Made by a program: the position numbers and the translations under genes
Origin: Bimastos eiseni
Lineage: Eukaryota > Annelida > Clitellata > Crassiclitellata > Lumbricidae
Direction of reading: 5' to 3'
NCBI GenBank assembly: GCA_959347315.1
Contig: OY365806.1
Span: forward strand, 34,877,526 to 34,941,525
DNA length: 64,000 bases
Part shown: positions 39,601 through 50,812 of the stretch, one piece after another
Layout of the letters: each line of letters starts with the position of its first letter
How positions within the stretch are numbered: the first letter of the stretch is position 1
The notes under the pieces: generated by a model
Seen by the model: the letters and a program-made list of their open reading frames with translations, nothing else
Told to the model about the DNA's origin: nothing
Database searches by the model: none

Positions 39601-40739
39601 CTGGTTACATTACATTACTACGTACGATAATTCAGTTCTAAATGGCTGGGTTTTTTGCTACTGGTGTAGCCAATTCACAGACAATGCTCCAGTTTGAAGA
39701 ATAACATGCAGCATTTTGTATTCTGCTTTTTGCATTCATAGGATACAGTGGCATTTACAAGAAAAGAACCGGATGTAGACAAGACGGCTGTGCAACATTC
39801 TTCAAGAGCGATAAATTTGATTGTCTGCTGGTACATCCAGTGGAATATCTGATGCCAGAGGTGCCTCTACTCGACCGTGACAACGTGGCCTTGGTTCTAC
39901 TTCTTCAGCCGAAACACTTCTCCCGTTCCATAGATGCAGCTGTCTGCGTTGCCAACACGCACCTTCTCTTCAACCCAAGACGTGGCGACATCAAACTCGC
40001 TCAGCTGATGATCCTTTTTGCAGCAATCGACAAACTGGTGTACAAGGAATCGACTTCCTCTGAACTCGTCTATCACCCGGTCGTTCTCTGCGGTGATTTC
40101 AACATGGAGCCATTCAGCAACCTGTACAATTTCGTCCGTGGAGGTTCACTTGATTGCGATGGCACGGTCATCCGAAAGCTGTCAGGCCAGGAATCGGGCG
40201 AAAGCAGAGGCCCCAGCTTGGATCCGCAATTTCTTGGCAAGGCTGCAGGTATCACGGATCAGTGCCAGCATCTGGATATTGCTCAGGAGAGGCTGCGAAG
40301 GGCCATGGAAGGGAGACCCAAGTCCACCATAGAATCAGCCACCTGTTTTAGCTCAGAAACTGTTGAGGATAGGCTGCCAGTTATGTCTCATGAAGTTCTA
40401 TCCCAGGGTTCTGGAAGAATAACGCACAGGCTTGGTCTGCGATCGGTCTATGATCATATAAGGAGGTCGTCCAAGACAGATAGGGATGAGCTAGAAGTTA
40501 CAACATACCATGGACATGCGTGTTGCACCGTTGACTACATCTTCTATTCGTCTGCTGGAAAACGCGAGAAAAAGAAAACACGCTCTGGAGTGGCGCATTC
40601 TGGCGGCAGTCACCTGGAGCTGATGTCGCGTCTGAGACTGCTTTCCATCAGTGAGATGGAAGAAGTGGGCAAATTGCCAAATGAACTGAATGCGTCAGAT
40701 CATATAATTCTAATGGCAAAGTTTTCATTTAAGTTGTAG
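36689..40739 (+). CDS. ANGEL: Angel-family EEP endonuclease/exonuclease/phosphatase protein
   Basis: Four exons: 36539-36887, 37786-38021, 38648-38717 and 39742-40739 (TAG). From the first in-frame ATG at 36689 the product is 500 aa. The frame is open back to the acceptor at 36537-36538, so an upstream exon probably adds an N-terminal extension. The EEP domain is clear: YEFSIASYNVLAQNLL, ILCLQEV (catalytic Glu about residue 151), LDRDNVALVLLLQP, VANTHLLFNPRRGDIKLAQL, CGDFN (Asp about 287, Asn 289), TVDYIFY and SDH (about 488-489). Those blocks are shared with human ANGEL1 and ANGEL2, members of the CCR4-like family; ANGEL2 acts as an RNA 2',3'-cyclic phosphatase. All expected active-site residues are present, so catalysis is plausible. 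I cannot say whether it is co-orthologous to both vertebrate copies. It lies head-to-head with vezatin. Confidence 0.95.
39055..39300. mobile_element. hAT miniature element, GTGTTTCCCAAAC family
   Basis: 246 bp with ends GAGTGTTTCCCAAACT and AGTTTGGGAAACACTG. It is flanked by GTCTAGAA (39047-39054) and GTCTATAA (39301-39308), seven of eight matching. The internal gggtcgcgaccc word is shared with 8573-8854, in the opposite orientation. It lies in Angel intron 3. Confidence 0.9.
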
Positions 40740-41999
40740 CATTGAACTCTACAAAGATTGTTATTGATATATCTCCTTTAGCTGGTTACGAAAGCATCTT
40801 TAAACAGCCTCCTCATTTGTTTGGAAAGGGCTTTGCTCTAATTTTAGTAGAATTTTAGCAGCATGCTCAGCTGATGGAGTGCTGAATTTTAGCTCTTGCT
40901 TGGATCTGGTAAAGAGTTTACCATGTCATTTATTATTGAGCACAATGTTTATGTAGAATTGTTTTGTTATTTACAGGTTTTATTCTTGTGGAATGTCTTT
41001 GAGCAGTATTGTTAGGGATTATTGCATCAGAGATTTAGCAAAGACTGACTGTCCTAGGGAATGAAAGTTCAATACCTTTAAAAATGCTTCAACTTGAAAC
41101 TTGTTTCTAAGAACTTGTGTTAGACTAAATAATTTGAAGTTTCACAGTCTACTGTTGCAACATGAATTTCAATTATATGTTATGTCAAGGTAAATCATTT
41201 TGGACACCATACCTGTAGGATTTCCACCAGAGTTCTCCGACGCCTCTAGATTTTTATCTTAGGTATTGGCCATAGTAAACTATGGTACAGACAATGACCA
41301 CACAATGACTGGGCAATACCATTCACAGCCTTGTTTTGACCTAGTATGCACTCCGATGGAATACTAATACTTAGATTTATTTTCACTGTTAACCTAGCAG
41401 GGCTAACAGTGCTACACGATGATATTGCAGTATCCAGCAAAAGGATTTAATTACAGGGATGTCAATAGTACGTCCCATAGGCATTTCTGGCCTGCCAACA
41501 ATGTTTATTTGTGAGATGCTCTATCAAAAACGGGCGGATGTCCCAAATCATAATTTCGAGATTACTGCCAAAAGTGAAATGAAGGATCAACTATGTGTGT
41601 TTCGAGTTTAAATCCAAAAGTTATTACCTCACCCAAAAATAACAGTTGGGTGATGAAATTTTGCGTTCATTTCGTTTTTGGTAATTTTTTCGAAATTGTG
41701 TTTTGCGACATCCACCTGCTTTTGATAGATCATCTCAAATTTGACCCACAGAGTGTTGCCTATGAAATACACAACTTGAGAATAAACATTAACATTTTTC
41801 AGTTTTCACTGCATGTGAAGAGAAATAAAATTGATGTGCTAGCAAACAAGACAGTCAGTACTAAGTTATCACCACATTACAAATGTTTTTGATAATAAGG
41901 ATAAAAAATTAAGACTGTATGCTTTTTCTCTCTCTGACCATGTCAACACTGTCTATCACTCTTGCTTTTACCATTTGCGTCCACTGCTCTGTTCACCCG
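40740..41999. other. Angel 3' region, no gene seen
   Basis: AT-rich sequence that probably includes the Angel 3' UTR. An AATAAA is at 41780-41785 but is far from the stop, so I do not assign it. The open frame at 41593-41892 has no similarity I recognise. Confidence 0.5.
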
Positions 42000-42600
42000 T
42001 CGCTCTCGCTGCATGTGGTGACGACATTAGTTAACGCCTCCTTGATCTCCTACAGGGGTACTTTGGGAACATTGCCTACATCTGTCTTTCCTCATTGAGT
42101 GTATCTGAGCTCCAATATATCTGTCATGCTGCTGCCTGACTAATTGGTGGCATCCAAAAATTTGCCCACATTTTTTCTTTTTTCTGTGACTCTTCATTGG
42201 CTCTCTGCATCTCAGCACATGCAGTTTAATGTTCTCATGCTGATGCAAAGCTGTTCTGTTGGCTGTGCCCCAGCATATCTTTTGGCTCTCTGTACCAGGG
42301 TATCTCCATATCCCAACAGGCTTCTCTCCACTCATCTACCCGTCAATTATTCTTGGTCAGCCACATGTGCACTGCTATGGTCCAAGCAAGGAGCTATGCA
42401 ATGTGTGGATCCCTCCAGTTGGCAGTTGGAACAGTCTCCCACATCCCTTTGAGTGGAGCTGCTAGTTCTTTCCTCTGCTCAGTTTTGGATGTGCTTAAGG
42501 ACCTTCCTATTTTCCACATAACTGCCGAATGGGTCGGGAGCGCCATTGATTTTGAGAGGCACTTTAAAAATTTCCAGTTACAATTGCAAGTTACAATATT
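42000..42600 (+). mobile_element. LINE 3' end fragment
   Basis: Across shifted frames, the + strand resembles a CR1/L2-type reverse-transcriptase C-terminus: TLHWLSASQHMQFNVLML (compare SLHWLPVRQRI.FKIL), then CAPAYLLALCTR, then a tail with gttttggatgtgcttaagga and agcgccattgattttgag. Stops and shifts show that it is dead. Same family as 19920-20240 and 46500-46775. Confidence 0.72.
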
Positions 42601-42829
42601 CTAAAAATGCACCATCTATGATTTAATTATGCCCTTCCTAGACATCTATTCCAATTTGTCTGAGCACCTTTGGCACCATGGCCTGCTACTTGCTGGAAAA
42701 TATTGCCATTGTTTTATTAGATCCACTGCAGTATATTGGCTTTTGTCTGACTGAAGTTGGTGTGTTAAGTTGCATGCTGCATTGAAGTAACTGTAAAAGT
42801 TGAGTTGTGGAAGTCTAAATTGGTCATAA

Positions 42830-43310
42830 CCCCTCTCTTTGTATGCACTGGGTGACCCCACTCCCTTTCTTCAGAGGTCCTTAATGGACAAGCCTCTGAT
42901 TTCTCTTGGATTGACCATATAACTCCTCTCTTTGTATGCACTGGGTGACCCCACTCCCTTTCTTCACAGGTCCTTAATGGACAAGCCCCTGTGATTTCTC
43001 TTGGATTGACCATATAACTCCTCCCTTTGTATGCACTGGGTGACCCCACTCCCTTTCTTCACAGGTCCTTAATGGACAAGCCCCTGTGATTTCTCTTGGA
43101 TTGACCATATAACTCCTCCCTTTGTATGCACTGGGTGACCCCACTCCCTTTCTTCACAGGTCCTTAATGGACAAGCCCCAGTGATTTCTCTTGGATTGAC
43201 CATATGACTCCTCCCTTTGTATGCACTGGGTGACCCCACTCCCTTTCTTCAGAGGTCCTTAATGGACAAGCCCCAGTGATTTCTCCTGGATTGACCATAG
43301 TGCATCATGG
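42830..43310. repeat. 95-bp minisatellite, about 5 copies
   Basis: The word gtatgcactgggtgacccc recurs at 42841, 42934, 43029, 43124 and 43219, a spacing of 93, 95, 95 and 95 bp. Copies differ by a few substitutions (cacaggtcc or agaggtcc; ccctgtga or cccagtga). The unit is not a multiple of three, so open frames across it on the minus strand are incidental. Confidence 0.95.
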
Positions 43311-43351
43311 TGAGTAAGTATATTCTTTGTTAACCAAGTTGCTAACCACAA

Positions 43352-43555
43352 TTTGGTGTTAAGACATCTAGTAGGCAGTGTAAAAAGTATATAAAATCCT
43401 AATTACATTTGTTTTCACATCAGGCTGTTGGCTGAGAATTGTAATTTTAATTACTTTTAATTACAATTCCCAGCCAACAGTCTGATGTGCAAAACATTTA
43501 TAGTCGGGATTTTATATACTTTTACCTACTGTTTGTTAGATGTCTGTACACCAAA
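43352..43555. repeat. 204-bp foldback (long inverted repeat)
   Basis: Two arms of about 100 nt meet near 43454. The left arm reads tttggtgt...agacatcta...agtatataaaatcc...cacatcaggctgttggctg, and the right arm is its imperfect reverse complement, with only short mismatched stretches. It looks like a foldback or Tc1-type miniature element; I see no convincing flanking duplication. Confidence 0.85.
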
Positions 43556-44159
43556 GTTTATGCTGTCACGGGCTAAGGGACGCAAGGAGTAGTGGGTGAA
43601 TTTGTCTGGTGGTAGTAGTAGGTTGCAGGACATGGGTCAATACGGTGCTATGGAAGTCAGATTGGATTACAGTAAACTGCTGTAACATGAAATGCATGTG
43701 TTTGGAACTGTGTATCTCTGCCTCAAAGAACTTATCTGAAATTATCGTAATTGAATAGTTATATATAGTGCCAAACAAGTCAGTGCTAGCCTAAGGTGTA
43801 GGCATGGGCATCCAATGAACTGATGTCATGTGTGCTACTATAACTGGTACAGAGTAAAGATGTCAAACATCTACGATGATGCAGAAGATTCACAGCCTTC
43901 GAGTGAAGATTGCTGACGCTCCTCCTCCACAATATTTACACGTGGAGCAAACTTTTGAAGGTTTCTGTCCAATTCTTGAAATGGAAATAATTGGATTATC
44001 AAAAACTCGTGTATACTTTACCCTCTTCATCTATTTGCGCTTCTGAGTAGAATACCTTGAAGGGACGCTATATAAAACTGCTGTAATAATAATAATAATT
44101 TGTCATTGTTAACATTTTTGATGAATTAGCTGCTTTTCTGGTTTTGTGTTTAACAGGTA

Positions 44160-45590
44160 ATTCACTAAAGGTTATTTTCCTGCCTCCTAAAAGTGGGTCA
44201 TCGTTTTCTTGACCACGACATGCAAAATTTAGACCAAAATAACTATCAAAATTATTGGCCTATCTCCAGTCTTTCGTTCCTCTCGAAGACCCTTGAGAGA
44301 CTAGTTTCCCTTGAGCTTCTCTATTTTGAGCAAGATGGGCACCTGCCGGCAGCCCAGTCTGGATTGGAAGGTCATCATTACACAGAAAACGTCCTCATCC
44401 CTTTCGTCAGTATATATGACATTTTATGTAGCCATTGACAGTTCTCATCTCTCTTTTGGCATTTTTTGACATATCTTCTGCTTTTGATATGGTGGTCCAC
44501 GAGATTCTGGCCCAGCGATTGCAGTTATCTTGTGGGCCTATCTTGTATCCTCTTCTTAGTTTTAAATCCTGCCTCACTGATCACTTGCTGATGGTTGTCC
44601 TTGGACACTCCAGGACTGAATGATTTAGGGGTTAAATTTTAAATTTTGCATGCCAAATGGTTTTGCCCCATTCTCTACATTCTCTTTACTGCTGACGTCC
44701 AACTGTTATTTACTAAATACAGGGCCATTTTTATGCAGATTTTTTCCAGGCTTTTGTACATGGTCCATCATCTGATCAGTTTTCCAAAGTGCATTCTATC
44801 GATTGTCTTGCTTGTGATCTTCACTATTGGATGTCGACTAACCAACTGTACCTATGTGCTACGAAAACTCATTTGATCTGGTTTGGGACTAGGCAACAGC
44901 TTGCTAAACTTGACTTTCAACTTCTGGTACTGACTGAGAAATTCCCTGTTTGCACATCTCTTTTAGTGTCCATAACCTGGGCATCACATTTGATCGTTCC
45001 CTCACGTTGATGGAGTACATATCTAGCCTGACCTGCTCCTGCTACATTCAACCGAGTCAGCTCAGAGCCATTGATCGATCAGTTTCTCCTCTGTCATTAA
45101 CACCATAGCTCATGTGTTTGCCTGTTCTTGCCAAGACTTCTGCAACTCACTTCTGATGGACCTCCCAAACTACCTTCTTTCCCTCCTTTGAGTGGTCTTA
45201 GAAGCTTCAACTAGGCTCATAGAATGATTACCTTATCATGCAAGACTTCAAGCTCCTTATCAATGTGAGCTTCCATTACAAAATCCTATATCTGGTTTCC
45301 AAAGAACAGCTAGGCAGTGCCCTGAGATATCTTTTTGCAAAACCTCATCTGCATCCCCATCTCGTTCCTTGCGCTCTGCTGATTGCCTAGTTCTTTGTGT
45401 TCCTATGCCTACGACTTCCTTGGCCCAACACAGAGGGTTTGCTATTGTTGATCCCTCTACTTGGGATGCCCTTCTTCCCTCACTAAGAGCTTAACTAATA
45501 ACTAACTAAGTAGTTCCAGTGAATAAGCTGGTCTCCCTAACGTGGCTTTTGTGGAGCTGATAAATTTTTGAAGATTTTCAACTGGCTTCT
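44160..45590 (+). mobile_element. LINE reverse-transcriptase relic (CR1/L2-like)
   Basis: The longest LINE remnant here, 1.4 kb. Translated pieces in changing frames follow reverse-transcriptase order: PISSLSFLSKTLERLVSLEL, FFDISSAFDMVVHEIL (palm motif A), PILYILFTAD (motif B/C region), WMSTNQLYLCATKTHLIWFG. The C-terminal half follows at 45000-45480, with a tail (aagctggtctccctaacgtggctttt) shared with 19600-19650. Multiple stops and shifts make it a pseudogene. Only the 3' part of a LINE is present; no endonuclease part was seen. Confidence 0.85.
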
Positions 45591-45839
45591 TTCCCTCAGC
45601 CTCTCAGTTAAGGAATTTCTTTTTGACCAGGATTACCATGCTGGTGAGCACCTCAGTTATTCTGTGAGAAGCACTGTATAAATCTCTTAATACGATATGG
45701 TAAGTTCTGCATTCTTGTCGTGAGCCAATCAGGTTTAAAACTATTGTATTTTACAGCCCACTTACGGATGCTGGTCCTGTGCTTCATTATGATGATGTGA
45801 ACACACGCTTTCTTGTGCATTGGACCATGATTCTGAAAA

Positions 45840-46070
45840 TCCTCAATAGACCATGGGGAAGCTTATTTTAAATGTAAGAACAGAATTGCAATAGTCAATT
45901 CTAAAACAGACAAATGTGTGAATTATTGAAGTCAATGTAGATGAGGAGAGAGATCTGCAAATTGCCCGGAAATGCTGGAATTGAAAGTAGGATGAGCGTG
46001 TGAGGTTAGTTATATGTTCAGAGAAAGTAAGATAGCTAGCTGTCCAGTGTGACACCTAGGCCACACACTA
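45840..46070 (-). mobile_element. LINE reverse-transcriptase fragment, minus strand
   Basis: The minus strand has a short open stretch with LTFSEHITNLTRSS, RAICRSLSSSTLTSIIHTF and RIDYCNSVL. This is the well-known block preceding the C-terminus of CR1/L2-type reverse transcriptases. It lies inverted next to the + strand relic ending near 45590. Confidence 0.8.
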
Positions 46071-46499
46071 CTAGAAAAAGTAAACTGGGTGAAGTTTTCA
46101 ACGAGAAGAATAAGATCAAGCTTCTGGAGTTGTTGGGGAATGCCAAGCCAGATGAGTCAAGTGTTGGATTAATTGAGGCAATTTGAAGATTAGGAGCAAT
46201 ACATCATTGTAAAGCCAATATAGCCAGCAACAGTGAGTTCAGCAGACATCCTTAGATCTCTCAAGTAGCCATGTTGTAGTACATACTGTACAGAAATAGA
46301 TTACCTCGCCCTGCCATACCATGTAAATGACAATCATATGTTATACATGTTATCAGTGACATTCATCAAAGTGCAAACGTAACCACAGTACAAAATTATT
46401 TTATTTCACTATCAAGTCAGATAAGGCTTTATGCAAACACAAGCAATGTATATTTTGTTAATGTATTATATGCATGTTGTTATCTCATGGATTACATTT

Positions 46500-46775
46500 G
46501 CTCACCTTCTCTTCGACCTCACTGCTCCTTTAATACCCTGGCATGTTCTCTTTATTCCATGAGTTAGGACCACTATGGCCTGAACCAGATCTTCTTCCAA
46601 CATGGGGCCCTCCCTATGGAATGCCCTTACCACATCTCTACATGTTGCCATTCTTTCTGATTTGCCTCCTACACCATTCTCCCTCCTGAAAACCTTATTC
46701 TACTCTTGTGGTTTTTCACACCGGGAACACTACCGAATGGCCACTGCCATGAGCGGCGCTATAAATTAATAAATA
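46500..46775 (+). mobile_element. LINE 3' end fragment
   Basis: The + strand reads a GAPSLWNALTTSLH block followed by FSLLKTLFYS, then a tail ending gagcggcgctataaatta. This is the last part of a LINE reverse-transcriptase ORF plus 3' UTR, frameshifted at its left end. Confidence 0.72.
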
Positions 46776-47017
46776 CAATTCGATGTAGATTGTAACAAAG
46801 GTTCGAGCATATCTTGAATGATTCTCTGATTCATTACACACCCATAAATTAAAGTTAATGCTTTACTGTACATAACATTTAAACGTGTTGATATTGGTTC
46901 ATTACAACACAGAAACAGTTTGAATTCTGCCCCAAACTAGCACCCATCTTTAAAACATGGCAATATTCTGTGCCCATACTTATTCAAACTGCTGGCAATA
47001 TGCCCAGTTGATGTGCA

Positions 47018-47023
47018 TTTATT
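47018..47023 (-). terminator. Candidate polyadenylation signal
   Basis: TTTATT on the + strand reads AATAAA on the minus strand, 73 bp after the stop codon of the C2H2 gene. The distance fits a short 3' UTR. Confidence 0.5.
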
Positions 47024-47095
47024 GCAACAATCAGTGGTTCATTATGAAAACTTCAATTCACCATTTTCAGAATGCTCTGAATAAAATAATTTTGA

Positions 47096-49060
47096 CTAAG
47101 ATGTTGACAGTTGGAATTGTAATTCGCTAATCCGAGCCTCGGCTGCTAGACGACCAGAGGTTAGTTTGCCACTTGCACAGAGTTGCTTCAAGACACAGAT
47201 TTCATCCCTGATGCCATTTGACGTAAGGTGTGGATTGAAGTCGTGCTGCTTTTCCTTTCGTGTCGGTAGCATTAATTGTTTTGTTTGAATTCCAACCAAC
47301 CTCGTTTTACAATTGGCTTCAGAGCTGTGTTCATCCTGAAAGTGAATCTCCATCTGCATAACAGCTTCAGCAAAATTCTCACTGAATGTGCAAGCACAAG
47401 TGGGGCAGACGAACTGATGGAAGACCTGACGATTGTATGATACTGGTAAAGGACTGTGGTTTGGAAAAGCCACCCAGTGATCACAGAGTGCCTGCCATGA
47501 CACAAATCGATCATAACATGTGGAGCAAGCAGGACTGAGTCCAAGAGGAATGAAAACACTGTGAATGACAGGACAAACAACGTAATAGCCACTTGTGCTT
47601 TTGTGCTCGTACTTGAAATGTTGCGAGCACATAAATATATCGCTAAACGTTTCACGGCATTCCGGGCAAGCAATAATTGTATTATTTTTTCGAGTCTGTG
47701 CAGGATTTTTCACAGCCATCATGCGCTCTGTATACAAGAGTTCTGATTGACATGGCTTGACCTGCGTTGCTAAATATTCGCTGCCTGCAAGATGATTAGA
47801 ATCAGTCAAATGAAGCCTCATATCTTTTAAGTATTTTGTCGTGTACCGACAGTAATCACATTTAAACATTGGGAACACATTTTCAGTCAATGTTTGGCTG
47901 CTGTTGTTTCTATGAACCCCTTGTGTTTCACTCTTCATATTACTGTCTTTGTTTATATTGTTTGTTCTTTCAAAGTTCAAATTCTTCTCTTCTTTGTGAG
48001 TTTCTGATTGTGGAGGCACCAGAGGTGTTACAAAACCCACGCTGTATTCTCGATCATCCCTATCTAATGTGTTGTGACCATTGACGTCTGTGGTATGTGA
48101 AGCCTGCTTCTCATTTTCACCATCTGCAATCTTTTCTTTGTCATCAAGGAGTCCCTGATTGGGTCTGGTACATCCTGGTTCCACGTAATTTTGATGTGTT
48201 TGACCAACAGAGGCAAGAATCTGCTTAAGGGTTTCACTGGAAATGTTGACATCAATCATGTCATGGACTGTAGTTGTAGATTCTCGTCCTCTGTTCGACG
48301 AACTATGTTCATCCAAAGAAGATTTATTAGCAAGTATTTGCTTAAGGGTTTCACTGGAAATTTCAACCTCATGAAAATTACGAATCATGGCAACACGCTC
48401 ATTACTTCTGATCGCAGAACTGTCTTCATCTGTTAAAGATTTATTAACTACACCATAATGACTTTGATCAAATGTTCGACCAGTTTGATTATCCCCAGCT
48501 GAGAAATTGCGGCTGAAAGTTGATTGCATTTCCTGGTGGCTTCTGACCCCATTTGAGTAATGGTGCATGTGGCCCATTGGCGACTCCATTCTAACATTAT
48601 AATTATCCCCAACTCCAAATTTGAAACTTTGGTTGTCTGGACTCAAATTTATAAGTGTTTGTTGATATGGATGACTTTGTAACTGTTGCTTAACAGGTGT
48701 GAAGAGCAAGTGAGGTTGAGGTGGCTCGAGCAAATATGCTCTTCGAGGAGTATACATCTGAGGAGTTGTGGGACGAACTGACAGTGCATCCTGGTCTGGG
48801 GTGGTCCTATGAAAATCTAACAGTGGACGAGAGTTGACGATTGGGAACGAGGGACTGTTTCGTACGATCGGCAGCAGAGGGGATGGTATGACACACTCAT
48901 TTGGCAGGTCAATGCCTATCTTTTGCAACAGCAACTGGAACACTGGATCATCTTCCTTCTGCAGACAACGTATCAGAACACCTCTTGCTTGATGCAACTT
49001 CTGAATTGGATATGGACCTCTGTAGTTTGTATCTCTTGCATCTGGTGGCCATCGACCCAT
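47096..49060 (-). CDS. Unrecognised protein with four C2H2-like zinc fingers
   Basis: One coding exon, 654 aa from the ATG at 49060. The exon begins at 49067 after a tttgtttaacAG acceptor, so the 5' UTR is spliced. The N-terminus (MGRWPPDARD..., RGPYPIQKLHQARG) is basic and the middle is rich in Ser, Gln and Pro. Residues about 235-247 and 273-285 carry the same ISSETLKQILA-type motif. The C-terminal third holds four C2H2-like units at about 400-422 (CDYC, H-x5-H), 462-485 (CPEC, H-x4-H), 511-535 (CSTC, H-x6-H) and 549-578 (CPTC, longer loop). Irregular His spacing and lack of TGEKP linkers set it apart from tandem DNA-binding arrays; RNA or protein binding is possible. I do not recognise an orthologue. 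It is divergent from CREBZF. Confidence 0.85.
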   Translation of the reverse strand: MGRWPPDARDTNYRGPYPIQKLHQARGVLIRCLQKEDDPVFQLLLQKIGIDLPNECVIPSPLLPIVRNSPSFPIVNSRPLLDFHRTTPDQDALSVRPTTPQMYTPRRAYLLEPPQPHLLFTPVKQQLQSHPYQQTLINLSPDNQSFKFGVGDNYNVRMESPMGHMHHYSNGVRSHQEMQSTFSRNFSAGDNQTGRTFDQSHYGVVNKSLTDEDSSAIRSNERVAMIRNFHEVEISSETLKQILANKSSLDEHSSSNRGRESTTTVHDMIDVNISSETLKQILASVGQTHQNYVEPGCTRPNQGLLDDKEKIADGENEKQASHTTDVNGHNTLDRDDREYSVGFVTPLVPPQSETHKEEKNLNFERTNNINKDSNMKSETQGVHRNNSSQTLTENVFPMFKCDYCRYTTKYLKDMRLHLTDSNHLAGSEYLATQVKPCQSELLYTERMMAVKNPAQTRKNNTIIACPECRETFSDIFMCSQHFKYEHKSTSGYYVVCPVIHSVFIPLGLSPACSTCYDRFVSWQALCDHWVAFPNHSPLPVSYNRQVFHQFVCPTCACTFSENFAEAVMQMEIHFQDEHSSEANCKTRLVGIQTKQLMLPTRKEKQHDFNPHLTSNGIRDEICVLKQLCASGKLTSGRLAAEARISELQFQLSTS

Positions 49061-49149
49061 CCTATACCTGTTAAACAAAACTTCTGTATATTAGAATGAT
49101 ATTTTAGAGCAGTAGCACCATATGTGATTAGAAAAACCAAATATAACTA

Positions 49150-49245
49150 CTTTCAGTTTTATTGCTCGGTCAGCCATAAATGGCTAGAGCGTACACTGCA
49201 TCCCAAGTGTCTGCTTGAGAGTGCGTGCAGATTGCGGTTTGCATC
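49150..49245 (+). mobile_element. tRNA-derived SINE head
   Basis: The + strand has an A-box-like taaatggctagagcg and a B-box-like ggtttgcatccc, spaced as in a tRNA-derived SINE. It does not form an obvious complete cloverleaf. Confidence 0.6.
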
Positions 49246-49301
49246 CCGATGGTCGCCTATTTGAGAGACTTAAAACTCAGGCTAGCATGATCCTCCGTGG
49301 C

Positions 49302-49867
49302 TGGGGTGACCACATTTCTCTTCTGCCATTCCGGGACACCACATTTTATCCAATCTAAATGAAATTCAATTGGGAGATGGGTTCATTGGAATGAGCGCTA
49401 AACTTGCGCAATGACCCAGCTGAAAACCAAGAGTTTTGAACTAAAGAAGCATCTATTCGAAGTTTTGTACTTACAAACTCTAATTTCAAGAAGACAAATG
49501 TCACATGATCAAGTAAGTTAATCTTTTTTAAAATTAGAGCCATGTATTGGCAGAGTGCAGCACTATGGCAATGATGCAAATAGGAGCCAGGCCTTTAATC
49601 GACACGCCTCAAGCGACTCCAACTTAGGCTCTATCCAAAGCTTACTGGTCCAAGCTACTGCCAGAATGCCCAGGCACTGTACTTCGGCACTGTATGTTAT
49701 TTCTACTGTCAGATAATTGGAACATTAAATGGCATCTTCTACATGTTTGATCATGGACACATCATTCCAGGACGTTACATTGTCCCGGAATGGACCTGCC
49801 CGGGAAGCGGGACATTTTGATCAATTCCGGGACTGTCCCGGTCAATTCTGGACATGTGGTCACCCTA
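49302..49867. mobile_element. hAT element, TRGGGTGACCACAT family
   Basis: 566 bp with inverted ends TGGGGTGACCACAT and ATGTGGTCACCCTA. It is flanked by a perfect 8-bp target duplication TCCGTGGC (49294-49301 and 49868-49875). The ends are followed by ccgggac-rich subterminal repeats. A lone left-end-like word (tggggtgaccacatt) also occurs at about 34313. No transposase is encoded. It sits 240 bp upstream of the C2H2 coding exon, in its 5' intron or promoter. Confidence 0.95.
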
Positions 49868-50301
49868 TCCGTGGCGGTATGATCAGTGGTGGTAAATGGC
49901 ACTGAGTCTGCTCAATTGGCAGCTTTCATGAAAGTTCGTATTTCGACAATAATAATTTCAATAAAAATCAATAAATTGAATAGCGAGCAGCGGCTAGGCC
50001 ATACAGCGGCTATATATAGAAACAAGTACATCTACAAGTGATTAGTTCTGAATTTCAATTCACCTTCATAAAAAAATTGTGATTTAAATTACACAATTGG
50101 ACAATTGTAACAAATTACATACAATATTCATACCCACAATCTTAAATACCATGGTTTTACAGTTAATGGATATAGAATTTAAACATAAATTAACCAGATA
50201 CACGTGTGTAACAATTTTCTGTAGGTAATTTCGCATCAGTGAACAGTTGCACAACCTTCATCGACATACACGCTTAACCCAACCCACTAGTAAAGTAAAG
50301 T

Positions 50302-50812
50302 CTTGGTGTCCTAAAATCTTTGAACTTGTATAGGGCCGCTATTTTGATACACCAAGCACATTTAACCCAACCCGATAGTATTTTGCAAAGATCTGTATGA
50401 CACCATTAATTATGAATTATTTCTACCTTGTAATCGTGAAGCTCAGCTTCACCTACCAGGACCCACGACACCCGTTTAAAGGGACAAAAGATAAGAGACA
50501 CAAAATACACCGTTAATAAGAGATCAAAACCTACCAGAAACTTGAATGGTTTTAGATTCAATTCATCATATCACCGTAAAGATCAAGCTTCACATAAAAC
50601 GTTTCTTTTAAACTTTTCATACTTAAGACACGAACCAAGATTTCATCCAAAACACAGACATTCACAGAATAATTATTTCATAGAGCCAAAACTTCTTGAC
50701 GTGCAAAACACCATATGTTCGCATCAGCAGTATGCTGTAAAGTAGTCTTGCAGCCATAAAATCTTTGAACTTGTGTAGCGCCGCTATTTTGATACACCAA
50801 GCATAAATTGAC
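50302..50812 (+). repeat. Pair of ~65-bp direct repeats
   Basis: 50302-50370 and 50743-50812 share a long, nearly identical core (aaaatctttgaacttgt.tag.gccgctattttgatacaccaagca). They are separated by about 440 bp, in the intergenic space between the divergent C2H2 and CREBZF genes. The function is unknown. Confidence 0.85.

Noticed and set aside
42765..43049. 94-codon repetitive open frame, minus strand
   Set aside because: It follows the 95-bp minisatellite, whose unit is not a multiple of three, so the frame is accidental.
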